Shown here piece after piece: positions 23,489 to 30,513 of a stretch of DNA of 41,959 nucleotides. The stretch is from a virus: positions 1-41,959 of IMG/VR virus record IMGVR_UViG_3300042923_000430; one strand, given 5' to 3'. Numbering within the stretch: the stretch's first letter is position 1; each line of letters starts with the position of its first letter. A program made the position numbers and the translations under genes. The notes beneath the pieces are model-generated. The model did not search any database and was not told the origin of the DNA. It worked only from the letters and a program-made list of their open reading frames with translations.

Positions 23489-23788
23489 TTAATCACCTTG
23501 CTTTTCAATTAGCTTGTTGATATACCACTGTGCTTTCTTCAAATCCTCGACGCCGTTCTTTTGCTTCCATCTCCATAAATACTTAATGGCATTTGCTGTA
23601 CACACTGCATCAATACCGGTTAGGTTTACTGTTGCCGCTTCTAATGCGTCGATGCACTCTATTTCTCCGGCTGTATAATGAGACGGGTGATTAACCGTGT
23701 CTGTAATTACCGGTGGGTTTATTTTTTCATACATTGATTTATATTCTGGTGCTATAATTGGGTTTGGATTACTCCTTGCGTTCCGCAT
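23489..23788 (-). CDS. DUF3310 (SaV-like) phage protein
   Basis: 99 residues from the ATG at 23788 (AGGAGG 6 bases upstream). Has the family signature VNHPSHYTAGEIECIDALEA and NAIKYLWRWKQKNGVEDLKK, then AQWYINKLIEK. Common in phage nucleotide or DNA-metabolism regions; the function is unknown. Confidence 0.85.
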   Translation of the reverse strand: MRNARSNPNPIIAPEYKSMYEKINPPVITDTVNHPSHYTAGEIECIDALEAATVNLTGIDAVCTANAIKYLWRWKQKNGVEDLKKAQWYINKLIEKQGD

Positions 23789-23798
23789 ATGCATCCTC

Positions 23799-24887
23799 CT
23801 AAACATAATAAATAGCCACTAGTTTATCTAGTGACCATTCGAATACCATAAACCTCTTGATTGCCGAGTACCCTTCTCGTTCCGTCCATTCATCATCCTT
23901 ATTTCCGGAAGAAAGCCTGCGGCACATTACTTGATAATTGTCTTCCTCTTTCTCTGAGTGCAAATGTCCGGTGTGTATTTCCTTAACCGTAGCGTTGGCA
24001 AACTCTATAGGGAACTTCACGCTAAATTGACTACGAAGGTCTGACGGTTTATTCCTTTTAAATTCTCCGTGGGTTAATCCTATGAAGCATCTTCCGTATG
24101 TAATTGTCTTGCGTTCCTCTAATCCATCGTCTACTATATCGCCGTATCGTTCCTTTAACATCTGCATAAAAGCCCAGCAAACCGTCTTATCGTGATTACC
24201 CTTAGAATATATCACCTTGACTTTATTTGCCCTCTCTAAGGCTTTATCAATGATGTTATACCAAAATGTTTTTGCTCCCTGCCATGCCTTGACCATGTTA
24301 ACCTTTTCTATTGGTGTGCCCTTTGTGGTTGTGCCATTGAAGTTGTCGTTGTGAAAACTGTCTTGTCCAATTATTACGACTATTTCATCATAGATTTTTC
24401 TGTCTATTAAAGCTAATACATTGTTAAGCGTATCTCTGTAGTAATCAAGATCAGCTATGCCCCAGTGCATATCAAAGAATGGTATCTCTAACATTCCGCT
24501 TGCATCGGGCTTATGTGCCACTTCAATGTGTTCATGTGGCGTATTCTTTTTAACTTCATTTATTAATTCGATGTATAAATCATCGTTAGTGTGTGACTTT
24601 ATCCATGCCTGTACTACTTGACCCTCTGAATTAACCTGTACGGTCGATGCATGGGGTGTGAATTTATATCCGAGGTTTCCGGCTTCTAGCGTTTTGTCGT
24701 CTGCCTCGACCTTTGATTTCCATTTTCTCAGTAACCTTGAAAAGCTTTCCAAAGAAGCTGATCCGTATTCCTTGCAATAGCAGTCAGCGTATATGTCTTT
24801 GGTTGATATCCCGGTTTCTGAAAGTTTAACACATTTCTTTTTAAATTCTATTGGTATAATCGGTTGCAGGATATCGCCTTCTTTCAT
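23799..24887 (-). CDS. Calcineurin-like metallophosphoesterase with N-terminal helical domain
   Basis: About 362 residues. Phosphoesterase motifs in order: FFDMHWG, IIGQDSFHNDN, SKGNHDKT, LTHGE and HTGHLHSE, covering all five metal-binding blocks. The first 70 residues (KKCVKLSETGISTKDIYADC) look like a small HTH. Start: ATG 24887, or GTG 24899; neither has a strong ribosome site. A strong leader hairpin (24891-24927) overlaps the start region. First gene after the candidate late promoter. The DNA or nucleotide substrate is unknown. Confidence 0.88.
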   Translation of the reverse strand: MKEGDILQPIIPIEFKKKCVKLSETGISTKDIYADCYCKEYGSASLESFSRLLRKWKSKVEADDKTLEAGNLGYKFTPHASTVQVNSEGQVVQAWIKSHTNDDLYIELINEVKKNTPHEHIEVAHKPDASGMLEIPFFDMHWGIADLDYYRDTLNNVLALIDRKIYDEIVVIIGQDSFHNDNFNGTTTKGTPIEKVNMVKAWQGAKTFWYNIIDKALERANKVKVIYSKGNHDKTVCWAFMQMLKERYGDIVDDGLEERKTITYGRCFIGLTHGEFKRNKPSDLRSQFSVKFPIEFANATVKEIHTGHLHSEKEEDNYQVMCRRLSSGNKDDEWTEREGYSAIKRFMVFEWSLDKLVAIYYV

Positions 24888-24890
24888 TGG

Positions 24891-24927
24891 AAAAGGCACC
24901 CGGAACAGCTTTGTCCGAATGCCTTTT
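24891..24927 (-). promoter_or_regulatory. Leader hairpin at the start of the late operon
   Basis: On the minus strand AAAAGGCATTCGGA pairs with TCCGGGTGCCTTTT: 14 bp with two G-U pairs, which become mismatches in the plus-strand RNA, so it is built for leftward RNA. Followed by only TTTT. It may be an attenuator or a barrier that occludes the first start codon. Confidence 0.55.
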
Positions 24928-25002
24928 TTGGTTTTGCCGGTTTGCCCGGCTGTATATGGAGGAATATAATGATGTAGTCTTGTGTGTTTATTTCATAATG
25001 GC

Positions 25003-25036
25003 ACTATATCATGTATGTTTGTGACATACTGTGACA
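25003..25036 (-). promoter_or_regulatory. Candidate activator-dependent late promoter
   Basis: Reading leftward: two TGTCAC repeats exactly 10 bp apart (25031-25036, 25021-25026), then TATAGT at 25003-25008 as the -10, with no consensus -35. One-turn spaced repeats over the -35 fit a promoter needing the late regulator encoded just upstream. Confidence 0.6.
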
Positions 25037-25039
25037 CTT

Positions 25040-25444
25040 TTATTTAATGTTGTCCTTTTTTAGTCTTCTATAATAGCTTTGTCTCACGCAATCGTATGTA
25101 TATCCCGGCCCCATTTCTTTTGCTATCTGGTAGAAATTTAGATTAGATACGCAGTAAAGGAATACCACTTGTCTATCCGTACTACTTTCAATGCTGTCTA
25201 TGTACTCTATTATCCTTTTCCTCTGCATCTGTATTTCTGCTAGCTTCCCTCGGATGATTGCTTCAATGTCTATCATGGTTGATACCATGTCACCAACCTT
25301 GTCCGATGTTCCGGTCACAAATGGCATCCCGGTAATCTCCTGACCTTTAATTAATGATTTGTACTGTAGCTTTTCAAGTTCCTTCTGCCACATCTTAATC
25401 TCTTGATTAAGGTAATATATTTGCTTTAGTTCTTCTTTAGTCAA
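25040..25444 (-). CDS. Late-gene transcriptional activator (sigma-like, DUF1492/ArpU-type)
   Basis: 134 residues, TTG start with AGGAG upstream. The N-terminal 60 residues are coiled coil (LKQIYYLNQEIKMWQKELEK). The C-terminal region, IIEYIDSIESSTDRQVVFLY, LNFYQIAKEMGPGYTYDCVR, QSYYRRLKK, is a sigma-region-4-like HTH. Such proteins are the last gene of the early operon and turn on late genes, exactly its place here. Confidence 0.82.
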   Translation of the reverse strand: MTKEELKQIYYLNQEIKMWQKELEKLQYKSLIKGQEITGMPFVTGTSDKVGDMVSTMIDIEAIIRGKLAEIQMQRKRIIEYIDSIESSTDRQVVFLYCVSNLNFYQIAKEMGPGYTYDCVRQSYYRRLKKDNIK

Positions 25445-25619
25445 TAGGCATCACTCCTTTTTCTTCCGTTGTTATCTTTTTACATACGTTTTCGTGACCG
25501 CAATATACTTTGCAATGCATTTTTATTACATCAACTCCGGCGTACACTTTGTATGTTTCTGTCTTGATGTCCATGTCTTTACATTCACAACACTGTGGTT
25601 GAAATTTAAGTTCAATCAC
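25437..25619 (-). CDS. Small Cys-rich protein
   Basis: 60 residues with a GTG start (AAGGAG 9 bases upstream). C9, C10, C13 and later C36, C40 and C46 (MHCKVYCGHENVCKK) suggest zinc binding. Its end overlaps the late activator start. Function unknown. Confidence 0.65.
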   Translation of the reverse strand: MIELKFQPQCCECKDMDIKTETYKVYAGVDVIKMHCKVYCGHENVCKKITTEEKGVMPID

Positions 25620-25755
25620 TTAGATCAGCTCCTTCCCATCCTTCGCATATATCATCATCTTCTACCATTGTCCCATAACTTTCTGATTGTTCATTTTGAC
25701 ATTTTAGTTCATGCCAATCATCTTCCGTGGTATGGATACAGGTACGGCAGTTCAT
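25612..25755 (-). CDS. Small Cys/acidic protein
   Basis: 47 residues: MNCRTCIHTTEDDWHELKCQ, then an acidic tail ending GADLSD. A CxxC-type N-terminus. GAAGGTG lies close to the ATG. Overlaps both neighbours by a few bases, as expected in this operon. Function unknown. Confidence 0.6.
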   Translation of the reverse strand: MNCRTCIHTTEDDWHELKCQNEQSESYGTMVEDDDICEGWEGADLSD

Positions 25756-26219
25756 TCACCTTCACTTCCCTTCAATGCTTCCTCTGCAGCTTCTTTGGTG
25801 AGGAATACATCAATACCAAGTTTCCCAGCACTACTCATTCTAGTTTCTTCACTTATCCACCTATACCAAATTTTCAATATCATATCAGTATACAATGAAA
25901 ATCCGCAGCAACTCCGTTCGCATATCTGCTTACAGCTATTGATAATATAAACCGTATCCCCAACCTTACACGGAAGCTTTTTCAATAACCCTTGTTTCTC
26001 TGCTTGACGGTAAGAATATAACTCGGCTATATCATCTATAAATTCTTTGTACTTCATATCCAGCATTGCCAGTCCGCATCCGGTTAATTCTATGCATTTT
26101 TCTTGTAAGTTCTCGTACTCTGCAAGCTTGCTAAGCACCGAATATTTATCATATCCATCTTTGACGGCTTGTACTGACATTCCCCATATTCCATTGTGGA
26201 ATTCTGTTAATCTATTCAT
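25752..26219 (-). CDS. Hypothetical phage protein (LPCKVGDTVYII type)
   Basis: 155 residues. N-terminal helical half (MNRLTEFHNGIWGMSVQAVK, LAEYENLQEKCIEL) and a C-terminal small-barrel half starting LPCKVGDTVYIINSCKQICE. This two-part layout recurs in clostridial phage early operons without a known function. GAAGGGAG precedes the ATG. Confidence 0.75.
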   Translation of the reverse strand: MNRLTEFHNGIWGMSVQAVKDGYDKYSVLSKLAEYENLQEKCIELTGCGLAMLDMKYKEFIDDIAELYSYRQAEKQGLLKKLPCKVGDTVYIINSCKQICERSCCGFSLYTDMILKIWYRWISEETRMSSAGKLGIDVFLTKEAAEEALKGSEGE

Positions 26220-26243
26220 GGCTTTATCTCCCTTCTTGATGAA

Positions 26244-26420
26244 TCAAATTTGCTTTGGTTTGAACTTGTCGCATTTAACCGTTCCAATGCCTCCGCACAT
26301 TCCACCTATTTGAATTTTCCTGTCGCATGAAACTATGTAACATTCACCTACGCATTTTCTACATAGACACATTTCTTCCGGAACTTCATAACAACATATA
26401 TCTTCTTTCTCTTTGCTCAT
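26244..26420 (-). CDS. Small Cys-rich protein (10 Cys in 58 residues)
   Basis: Begins MSKEKEDICCYEVPEEMCLC, then RKCVGECYIVSCDRKI and GGMCGGIG. Strong AAGGAAG site before the ATG at 26420. Likely zinc-stabilised. Followed upstream by a 163-base gap (26421-26583) with short inverted repeats but no clear gene. Confidence 0.65.
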   Translation of the reverse strand: MSKEKEDICCYEVPEEMCLCRKCVGECYIVSCDRKIQIGGMCGGIGTVKCDKFKPKQI

Positions 26421-26583
26421 ATCTTCCTTTCCGATGCAGGAGCCCAGCAGGCTCGCAAGATCAACTCGCTTCGCTCAGACATCTAGGGTCTTATTTTGAT
26501 TAGGCTCCGCTTGGCTTGCATACTTTTATGCAATTGCACGAATTTAAGACTTATCCCATGCCCTAAGTCACCTAAATTTTAGT

Positions 26584-26739
26584 TTACTTGACAATTGTTG
26601 GTGCTATATATTGTTCATATTCGTTCTTTACTTCTTCCCACTCTGAATCATTCATATTGCATAATTGCTTTAAGGTAATTCCCTTAATTAATATTAACCA
26701 TTCGTAATACAAGTACAATTGTATTCCCATATCATCCAT
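26584..26739 (-). CDS. Small hypothetical protein
   Basis: 51 residues: MDDMGIQLYLYYEWLILIKG, then a helical acidic end. AGGAG lies before the ATG. Its 5' side faces the rightward gene at 26809, so the two are divergent. Function unknown. Confidence 0.6.
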   Translation of the reverse strand: MDDMGIQLYLYYEWLILIKGITLKQLCNMNDSEWEEVKNEYEQYIAPTIVK

Positions 26740-26762
26740 TTTCTTATTCTCCTAAATCTTAA

Positions 26763-26791
26763 TTTACAGTTACAAATATCTTTGTTATAAT
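26763..26791 (+). promoter_or_regulatory. Strong rightward promoter inside the leftward operon
   Basis: TTTACA (26763-26768), a 17-base spacer, TATAAT (26786-26791): the same boxes as the promoter at 1849. It serves the single rightward gene at 26809. Confidence 0.8.
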
Positions 26792-26808
26792 CCCAATGAG
26801 GTGATCCC

Positions 26809-26985
26809 ATGCATGTCGATGTAATAGCTGTCCATAATACCGTTGGTGAGGTAAAACCCTTATGGATACTCCGTGACGGTAAAAAATCTAAAATCGATAA
26901 GATAAACGCGGTCATGCCATTAAAGGGTTTTACTATATATCACTGTGTCGTCGGCGGTGAATTTATTGCTTTGTGTTTTGATTGA
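26809..26985 (+). CDS. Small conserved protein on the opposite strand, moron-like
   Basis: 58 residues: MHVDVIAVHNTVGEVKPLWI, LRDGKKSKIDKINAV, ending VGGEFIALCFD. All strands, resembling the small barrel proteins (xxVxGVHxxxGExKPLxxxxDGxxxxIDKV) scattered through Clostridia chromosomes; function unknown. GAGGTGA precedes the ATG. It is the only rightward gene in about 36 kb, has its own consensus promoter, and its stop is 1 base from the convergent gene's stop. It is probably expressed in the lysogen. Confidence 0.8.
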   Translation: MHVDVIAVHNTVGEVKPLWILRDGKKSKIDKINAVMPLKGFTIYHCVVGGEFIALCFD

Positions 26986-26986
26986 G

Positions 26987-27379
26987 CTACGTGGTGGGTT
27001 GATTAGTGTATGGTTGGTTGAGATAATCCAGTAATTTTGTTTCGCAGTCGCACATGCAATCACAACTTTCATAGGATGGACAATTCGAATCACATTCTTG
27101 ACTTTTTAAAATATCATACATTGCGTTTCTTAAACTCTCATTACTCTCTCGGATTTTATCTCCGATGGTGAGCGAATTATCGGTGTAGTAAGTAGCGTCC
27201 AATATGCAGTTATCTTCTTTCTGCTCAGAGAGGATAATTTGTTTTATTCTTAATACTTCTTCGTACCATCCTTGTTGTCTTCCATCGTCATATATCTCTT
27301 CTCCGTCTAAATCTCCATCATTATCTGGTAGTGATTCGATGCGTTTTATCTCTGCATCTATCTTCTCAATTAAACTCAT
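26987..27379 (-). CDS. Hypothetical phage protein, Cys-rich C-terminus
   Basis: 130 residues. Helical N-terminus (MSLIEKIDAEIKRIESLPDN), then a Cys cluster SNCPSYESCDCMCDCETKL near the end. AGGAGG before the ATG. Function unknown. Confidence 0.7.
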   Translation of the reverse strand: MSLIEKIDAEIKRIESLPDNDGDLDGEEIYDDGRQQGWYEEVLRIKQIILSEQKEDNCILDATYYTDNSLTIGDKIRESNESLRNAMYDILKSQECDSNCPSYESCDCMCDCETKLLDYLNQPYTNQPTT

Positions 27380-27579
27380 TCAGATACCTCCTGCTTCAGA
27401 TATTTCATATATGCTCTTGCCTTACTTCTCAGTTCGACATAGGTTTGAAAATCATGTCCGATTTTGCTTAAATCGTAATCCGTTGCTTCAGATAATTTTT
27501 CGATGTCGTTTAGATAATTTCTCGTCAGTCCGTTAATAATTTTTACGGATAATCCTGATATCACTTCCTCAACTCTCAT
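27376..27579 (-). CDS. Small helical phage protein
   Basis: 67 residues from the ATG at 27579 (GGAGG 6 bases upstream): MRVEEVISGLSVKIINGLTR, then helices ending YLKQEVSE. Overlaps neighbours on both sides by a few bases. Function unknown. Confidence 0.65.
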   Translation of the reverse strand: MRVEEVISGLSVKIINGLTRNYLNDIEKLSEATDYDLSKIGHDFQTYVELRSKARAYMKYLKQEVSE

Positions 27580-27742
27580 CCCCATCCTCCAATCTATACT
27601 CCATTACCTTGCGTACAAGGTCGGCATCATTCATATCATCCTCATGGTGGCACCAACCATTTAATGGACATTCGTCAGCACATGGATGAGTATTATCACA
27701 AATTGCCTTTGCCTTGCGTAAAAACTCAATTGCTCCTATCAT
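27569..27742 (-). CDS. Small CxxC-type protein, paralogue A
   Basis: 57 residues from the ATG at 27742 (GAGGT upstream). MIGAIEFLRKAKAICDN, then CADECPLNGWCHH and ADLVRKVMEYRLEDGD. Its frame matches the gene at 28032 (MTGAIEFLRKAKAIC..., ADLVRKVMAYRLEDRD), so the two are duplicates with a diverged Cys centre. Confidence 0.7.
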   Translation of the reverse strand: MIGAIEFLRKAKAICDNTHPCADECPLNGWCHHEDDMNDADLVRKVMEYRLEDGDES

Positions 27743-27890
27743 AGGGTACCTCACTTTCTTCTTGCGATTCGCAATTACCGATACAATATCCAAGGGTTAC
27801 ATTTTCTAATCGGTCAGTTAATTCGCAAAAACATAAGATTTCTCCAATTTCATTAATCTTTCCGCCTAGCGCGTGTTTACATTCTTTCAT
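27726..27890 (-). CDS. Small Cys-containing protein
   Basis: 54 residues: MKECKHALGGKINEIGEILC, FCELTDRL, then YCIGNCES. GGAGG lies before the ATG at 27890. Its end overlaps paralogue A. Function unknown. Confidence 0.6.
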   Translation of the reverse strand: MKECKHALGGKINEIGEILCFCELTDRLENVTLGYCIGNCESQEESEVPYDRSN

Positions 27891-28048
27891 TCTGATACCT
27901 CCTTAATTTTCATGGAGCGGTGTTTGTAATCATTGTATACCGTATATAACTGACAGTAATAATTACAATATGTGCGTTCACCGTCCGTTTTCTCTGGACA
28001 TACATCGTTGATGATAGAACAAAATCTCATGTCATGCGTCTTTTCCAT
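27887..28048 (-). CDS. Small Cys-containing protein
   Basis: 53 residues: MEKTHDMRFCSIINDVCPEK, then YCNYYCQLYTVYNDY. GGAGG before the ATG at 28048; its stop overlaps the next start as ATGA. Function unknown. Confidence 0.6.
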   Translation of the reverse strand: MEKTHDMRFCSIINDVCPEKTDGERTYCNYYCQLYTVYNDYKHRSMKIKEVSE

Positions 28049-28214
28049 CCCTATCCTCCAATCTATAAGCCATTACTTTGCGTACCAGGTCGGCTTCGTT
28101 CTTTAGTTTTCCAAAATCATTTCCACATGCTGAATACAACGGACATTTAAAGCATATTACTTGTGATTGACATATCGCCTTTGCCTTGCGCAAAAATTCA
28201 ATTGCTCCTGTCAT
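28032..28214 (-). CDS. Small CxxC-type protein, paralogue B
   Basis: 60 residues: MTGAIEFLRKAKAICQSQ, then CFKCPLYSACGND and ADLVRKVMAYRLEDRD. GGAGG before the ATG. Duplicate of the gene at 27569. Confidence 0.7.
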   Translation of the reverse strand: MTGAIEFLRKAKAICQSQVICFKCPLYSACGNDFGKLKNEADLVRKVMAYRLEDRDGKDA

Positions 28215-28558
28215 AGTGCCTCCTTATATGGCTCTGGTAGTGGTCGCCATGCGATAACTTCCAATTCGCATTGATTAATTTCCCATACACCCTCTGGATA
28301 CTCTCTATATCCTTGACACTCTTCACCGTAGCCATAGAATTTGCTAGTGAATATCTCCTCGCTATCAGTTGTGACAAGACAGTTTTGGTCAAACTCTGGA
28401 TTTCTTTCACTACATGGTATCCATCCGTTATTTAATTGCTGAGCGAGTGCCGTTTTTATCGTTGCGCCAATTTTGTTGTTAAATAATAAATCCTCTTTGT
28501 TGTCGCTCATGAGTTCATTTATAAATTCAATAGCCTTTTCTATCTCTTGCTTATTCAT
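28211..28558 (-). CDS. DUF551 domain phage protein
   Basis: 115 residues from the ATG at 28558 (GGAGGG upstream). The helical first half (IEKAIEFINELMSDNKED) is followed by the DUF551 pattern NNGWIPCSERNPEFDQNCLV ... ELEVIAWRPLPEPY. Widespread in phage early operons; function unknown. Confidence 0.85.
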   Translation of the reverse strand: MNKQEIEKAIEFINELMSDNKEDLLFNNKIGATIKTALAQQLNNGWIPCSERNPEFDQNCLVTTDSEEIFTSKFYGYGEECQGYREYPEGVWEINQCELEVIAWRPLPEPYKEAL

Positions 28559-28772
28559 CCTTGCCCTCCTTGTTGTACTTATCCATATCATCCTGCGCAT
28601 AAATTACATTGTTCTTGCAATTTCTGCATACTTCTAAGAAATAATCCGTCCTCTTATCCATATATCCATAACAATAGTATTGCGGTTTTCCGTCTTTGTA
28701 CCATTCGATACTCGCCTTACCTCGTTCTGTGACTATACCCGCTTTCTTGGCTATACAGATAGGCTTATTCAT
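28551..28772 (-). CDS. Small Cys-containing hypothetical protein
   Basis: 73 residues from the ATG at 28772 (AAGGAG upstream): MNKPICIAKKAGIVTERGKA, QYYCYGYMDKRT, CRNCKNN. Two Cys pairs suggest a zinc fold. Function unknown. Confidence 0.7.
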   Translation of the reverse strand: MNKPICIAKKAGIVTERGKASIEWYKDGKPQYYCYGYMDKRTDYFLEVCRNCKNNVIYAQDDMDKYNKEGKDE

Positions 28773-29025
28773 CCTTGACAGCTCCTTCCTTGACAATTTC
28801 AATTGCTCTAAAAGCGTTTATTGCGTGCGGTTCTTCTGTTGTTTCAATTTCCGCATTTTCTAATTGCTCTGCAACCTTATCCACATCATAGGCGGTAGGC
28901 TGGTTACTAATCTTCTTTTCGATATCTTTTAGTGTGACTGCTATTAATATCTTGGCTACATCTGGAGTATCATCATCTATTCCAAATTCCTTAAGCAATG
29001 CTTTTCTGCTGATTAAATCATTCAT
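28765..29025 (-). CDS. Hypothetical phage protein (MNDLISRKAL type)
   Basis: 86 residues from the ATG at 29025 (GGAGGG upstream): MNDLISRKALLKEFGIDDDT, then a Glu-rich helix. The N-terminal motif ISRKALL is very common in Firmicutes phage small proteins; function unknown. Confidence 0.72.
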   Translation of the reverse strand: MNDLISRKALLKEFGIDDDTPDVAKILIAVTLKDIEKKISNQPTAYDVDKVAEQLENAEIETTEEPHAINAFRAIEIVKEGAVKDE

Positions 29026-29026
29026 G

Positions 29027-29251
29027 CTATCCCTCCTCATAATAATCTCCAAATTCTTTTACTAATTGATTAACTATTAAATTTTTAATTCTTGTAAAAT
29101 TTCCTTTTACAACCACATCCATATGTATATTCCAAATCTGTTCTTTTGTAAGTGATGGATTATTCTTTGACTTTCTGCCATCCGCATTGTCTATGTGATG
29201 CAGTAAAAACATTTCAATATCTTCCTTTGTTGCAGTCATGTCTAATTTCAT
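29027..29251 (-). CDS. Hypothetical phage protein
   Basis: 74 residues: MKLDMTATKEDIEMFLLHHI, KEQIWNIHMDVVVKGNFTRI. Mostly helical; GGAGGG before the ATG. Function unknown. Confidence 0.65.
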   Translation of the reverse strand: MKLDMTATKEDIEMFLLHHIDNADGRKSKNNPSLTKEQIWNIHMDVVVKGNFTRIKNLIVNQLVKEFGDYYEEG

Positions 29252-29252
29252 G

Positions 29253-29438
29253 TTATCCCTCCACCTTCCTCAAACCATCGGCAGCATAACCACCCCGATA
29301 ATTTTCGAGCATTACACATTCAGTTCCGCATAAATCAAAAGGTTCGCTTCTGACGGTAAATATAACTCCTTTATTTTTATCTGATACGTAATATTTATTG
29401 TTCATGGTGACTTTATCACCTATTTTTAGATTACTCAT
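29253..29438 (-). CDS. Small beta-barrel-like protein
   Basis: 61 residues: MSNLKIGDKVTMNNKYYVSD, GVIFTVRSEPFDLCGTECVM. KIGDKV and the strand spacing resemble KOW/SH3-like barrels. AAGGAG before the ATG. Function unknown. Confidence 0.65.
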   Translation of the reverse strand: MSNLKIGDKVTMNNKYYVSDKNKGVIFTVRSEPFDLCGTECVMLENYRGGYAADGLRKVEG

Positions 29439-29454
29439 AACTGCTCCTTTCCCT

Positions 29455-29679
29455 CTATGAGGTTGCTAGATAGTCTTTGCATTTTGCTCCAGGTACGTAA
29501 ATCTTATAGTTTCCACCGTTTTTATGACAATATCCATACACGCCATAATCTCCGTAGTCAAGAGGTTTTTCTAATATTTCTGAATTTTCACAGGTGTAAC
29601 AACACTTTTCTTCTGAGCTAGCATTATTTTTCTCCTTGGCTTTCTCTGCTATAAAATCCAAACAGATCTGACCGTCCAT
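29455..29679 (-). CDS. Small Cys-rich protein
   Basis: 74 residues: MDGQICLDFIAEKAKEKNNA, KCCYTCENSE, YGYCHKNGG, GAKCKDYL. Likely zinc binding. Starts 11 bases after the methylase stop. Function unknown. Confidence 0.65.
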   Translation of the reverse strand: MDGQICLDFIAEKAKEKNNASSEEKCCYTCENSEILEKPLDYGDYGVYGYCHKNGGNYKIYVPGAKCKDYLATS

Positions 29680-29690
29680 AAAACCCCTCC

Positions 29691-30497
29691 TTATGAGGTT
29701 GCTATAAAATCCGATAGTTGTTGTTGCTGGTATCTTCGGTTGTTTAATTCCTGTTGGAATATGGTTGATTGAACATTTACTGCCAACTTAGAATTAAAAT
29801 CATCAACGAAGTTTTTCTTAATCTCAAAACCGTATGATTTTCTTCCTAGTTGTTCAGCTGCAAGAAGAGTAACTCCGCTCCCGGCTGTTGGGTCGATCAC
29901 TACGTCCCCAACATCGGTAAATATTTCAATCAGATTTTTAATCACATATATACTCTTCTGTGTATGGTGTATTTTCGGTGTCTCATTGTCTCTTTGGTAG
30001 TCCATGCAATTAAAAACCATTTGACCGTTATTTCTGAATTTAGGTAATTTCTCTCGGTAAAGGAGAAGTGCATATTCACAGTTGCCGACTACCTTCATAT
30101 TTGCCTTTAGGACCTGTGCCGAGTAGTTCTTTCTAAAAACTAGATTTATGTAATGGTTGAACCCGTATTTCTTACCCTCTTCAATTAACATAAACTGTTG
30201 TTCGAACTCGCAGAAGACAATCATGCATCCGGCTTGTCCTGTTTCTTTTGGCTCTTTCTTTAACATCGTGCTGACAAAGTGCATAAACTCCGGCACTCGG
30301 AAGTCATTGTCTGTATCAAAGAACGAGGACTTTGCAAGCTTGCTTTCACCGTTCTTGTTGTCGCCATCCTTATACCATGAAGGAGAAGAAGCATAAGCAT
30401 TGACGCCGATGTTGTAAGGTATATCTGCTATGATTAATTGTGCTTTTGGTATCCCATATTTTTTATAATTTTGGAAATGATCTCTGTATAGTTCCGT
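29691..30497 (-). CDS. DNA adenine/cytosine-N4 methyltransferase (beta-type order), non-canonical start
   Basis: 268 residues if read from 30497. Near the N-terminus IIADIPYNIG is the catalytic (D/N/S)PP(Y/W) motif. Near the C-terminus VVIDPTAGSGVTLLAAEQLG is the SAM-binding motif I. That order is the beta class. No ATG, GTG or TTG exists before the catalytic motif: GGAGGG is followed 6 bases later by ACG (30495-30497), where ATG is expected. The first standard start (GTG 30296) would give 201 residues lacking the catalytic motif. Either ACG is used weakly or the gene is silenced. Confidence 0.8.
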   Translation of the reverse strand, partial: TELYRDHFQNYKKYGIPKAQLIIADIPYNIGVNAYASSPSWYKDGDNKNGESKLAKSSFFDTDNDFRVPEFMHFVSTMLKKEPKETGQAGCMIVFCEFEQQFMLIEEGKKYGFNHYINLVFRKNYSAQVLKANMKVVGNCEYALLLYREKLPKFRNNGQMVFNCMDYQRDNETPKIHHTQKSIYVIKNLIEIFTDVGDVVIDPTAGSGVTLLAAEQLGRKSYGFEIKKNFVDDFNSKLAVNVQSTIFQQELNNRRYQQQQLSDFIATS

Positions 30498-30513
30498 TTT
30501 AATCCCTCCTGCC

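Noticed and set aside
26417-26482. A 21-residue leftward ORF (MSERSELILRACWAPASERK...) overlapping the next start
   Set aside because: No ribosome site, and the DNA is made of short inverted repeats (GAGCGAAGCGAG); more likely a structured spacer than a gene.
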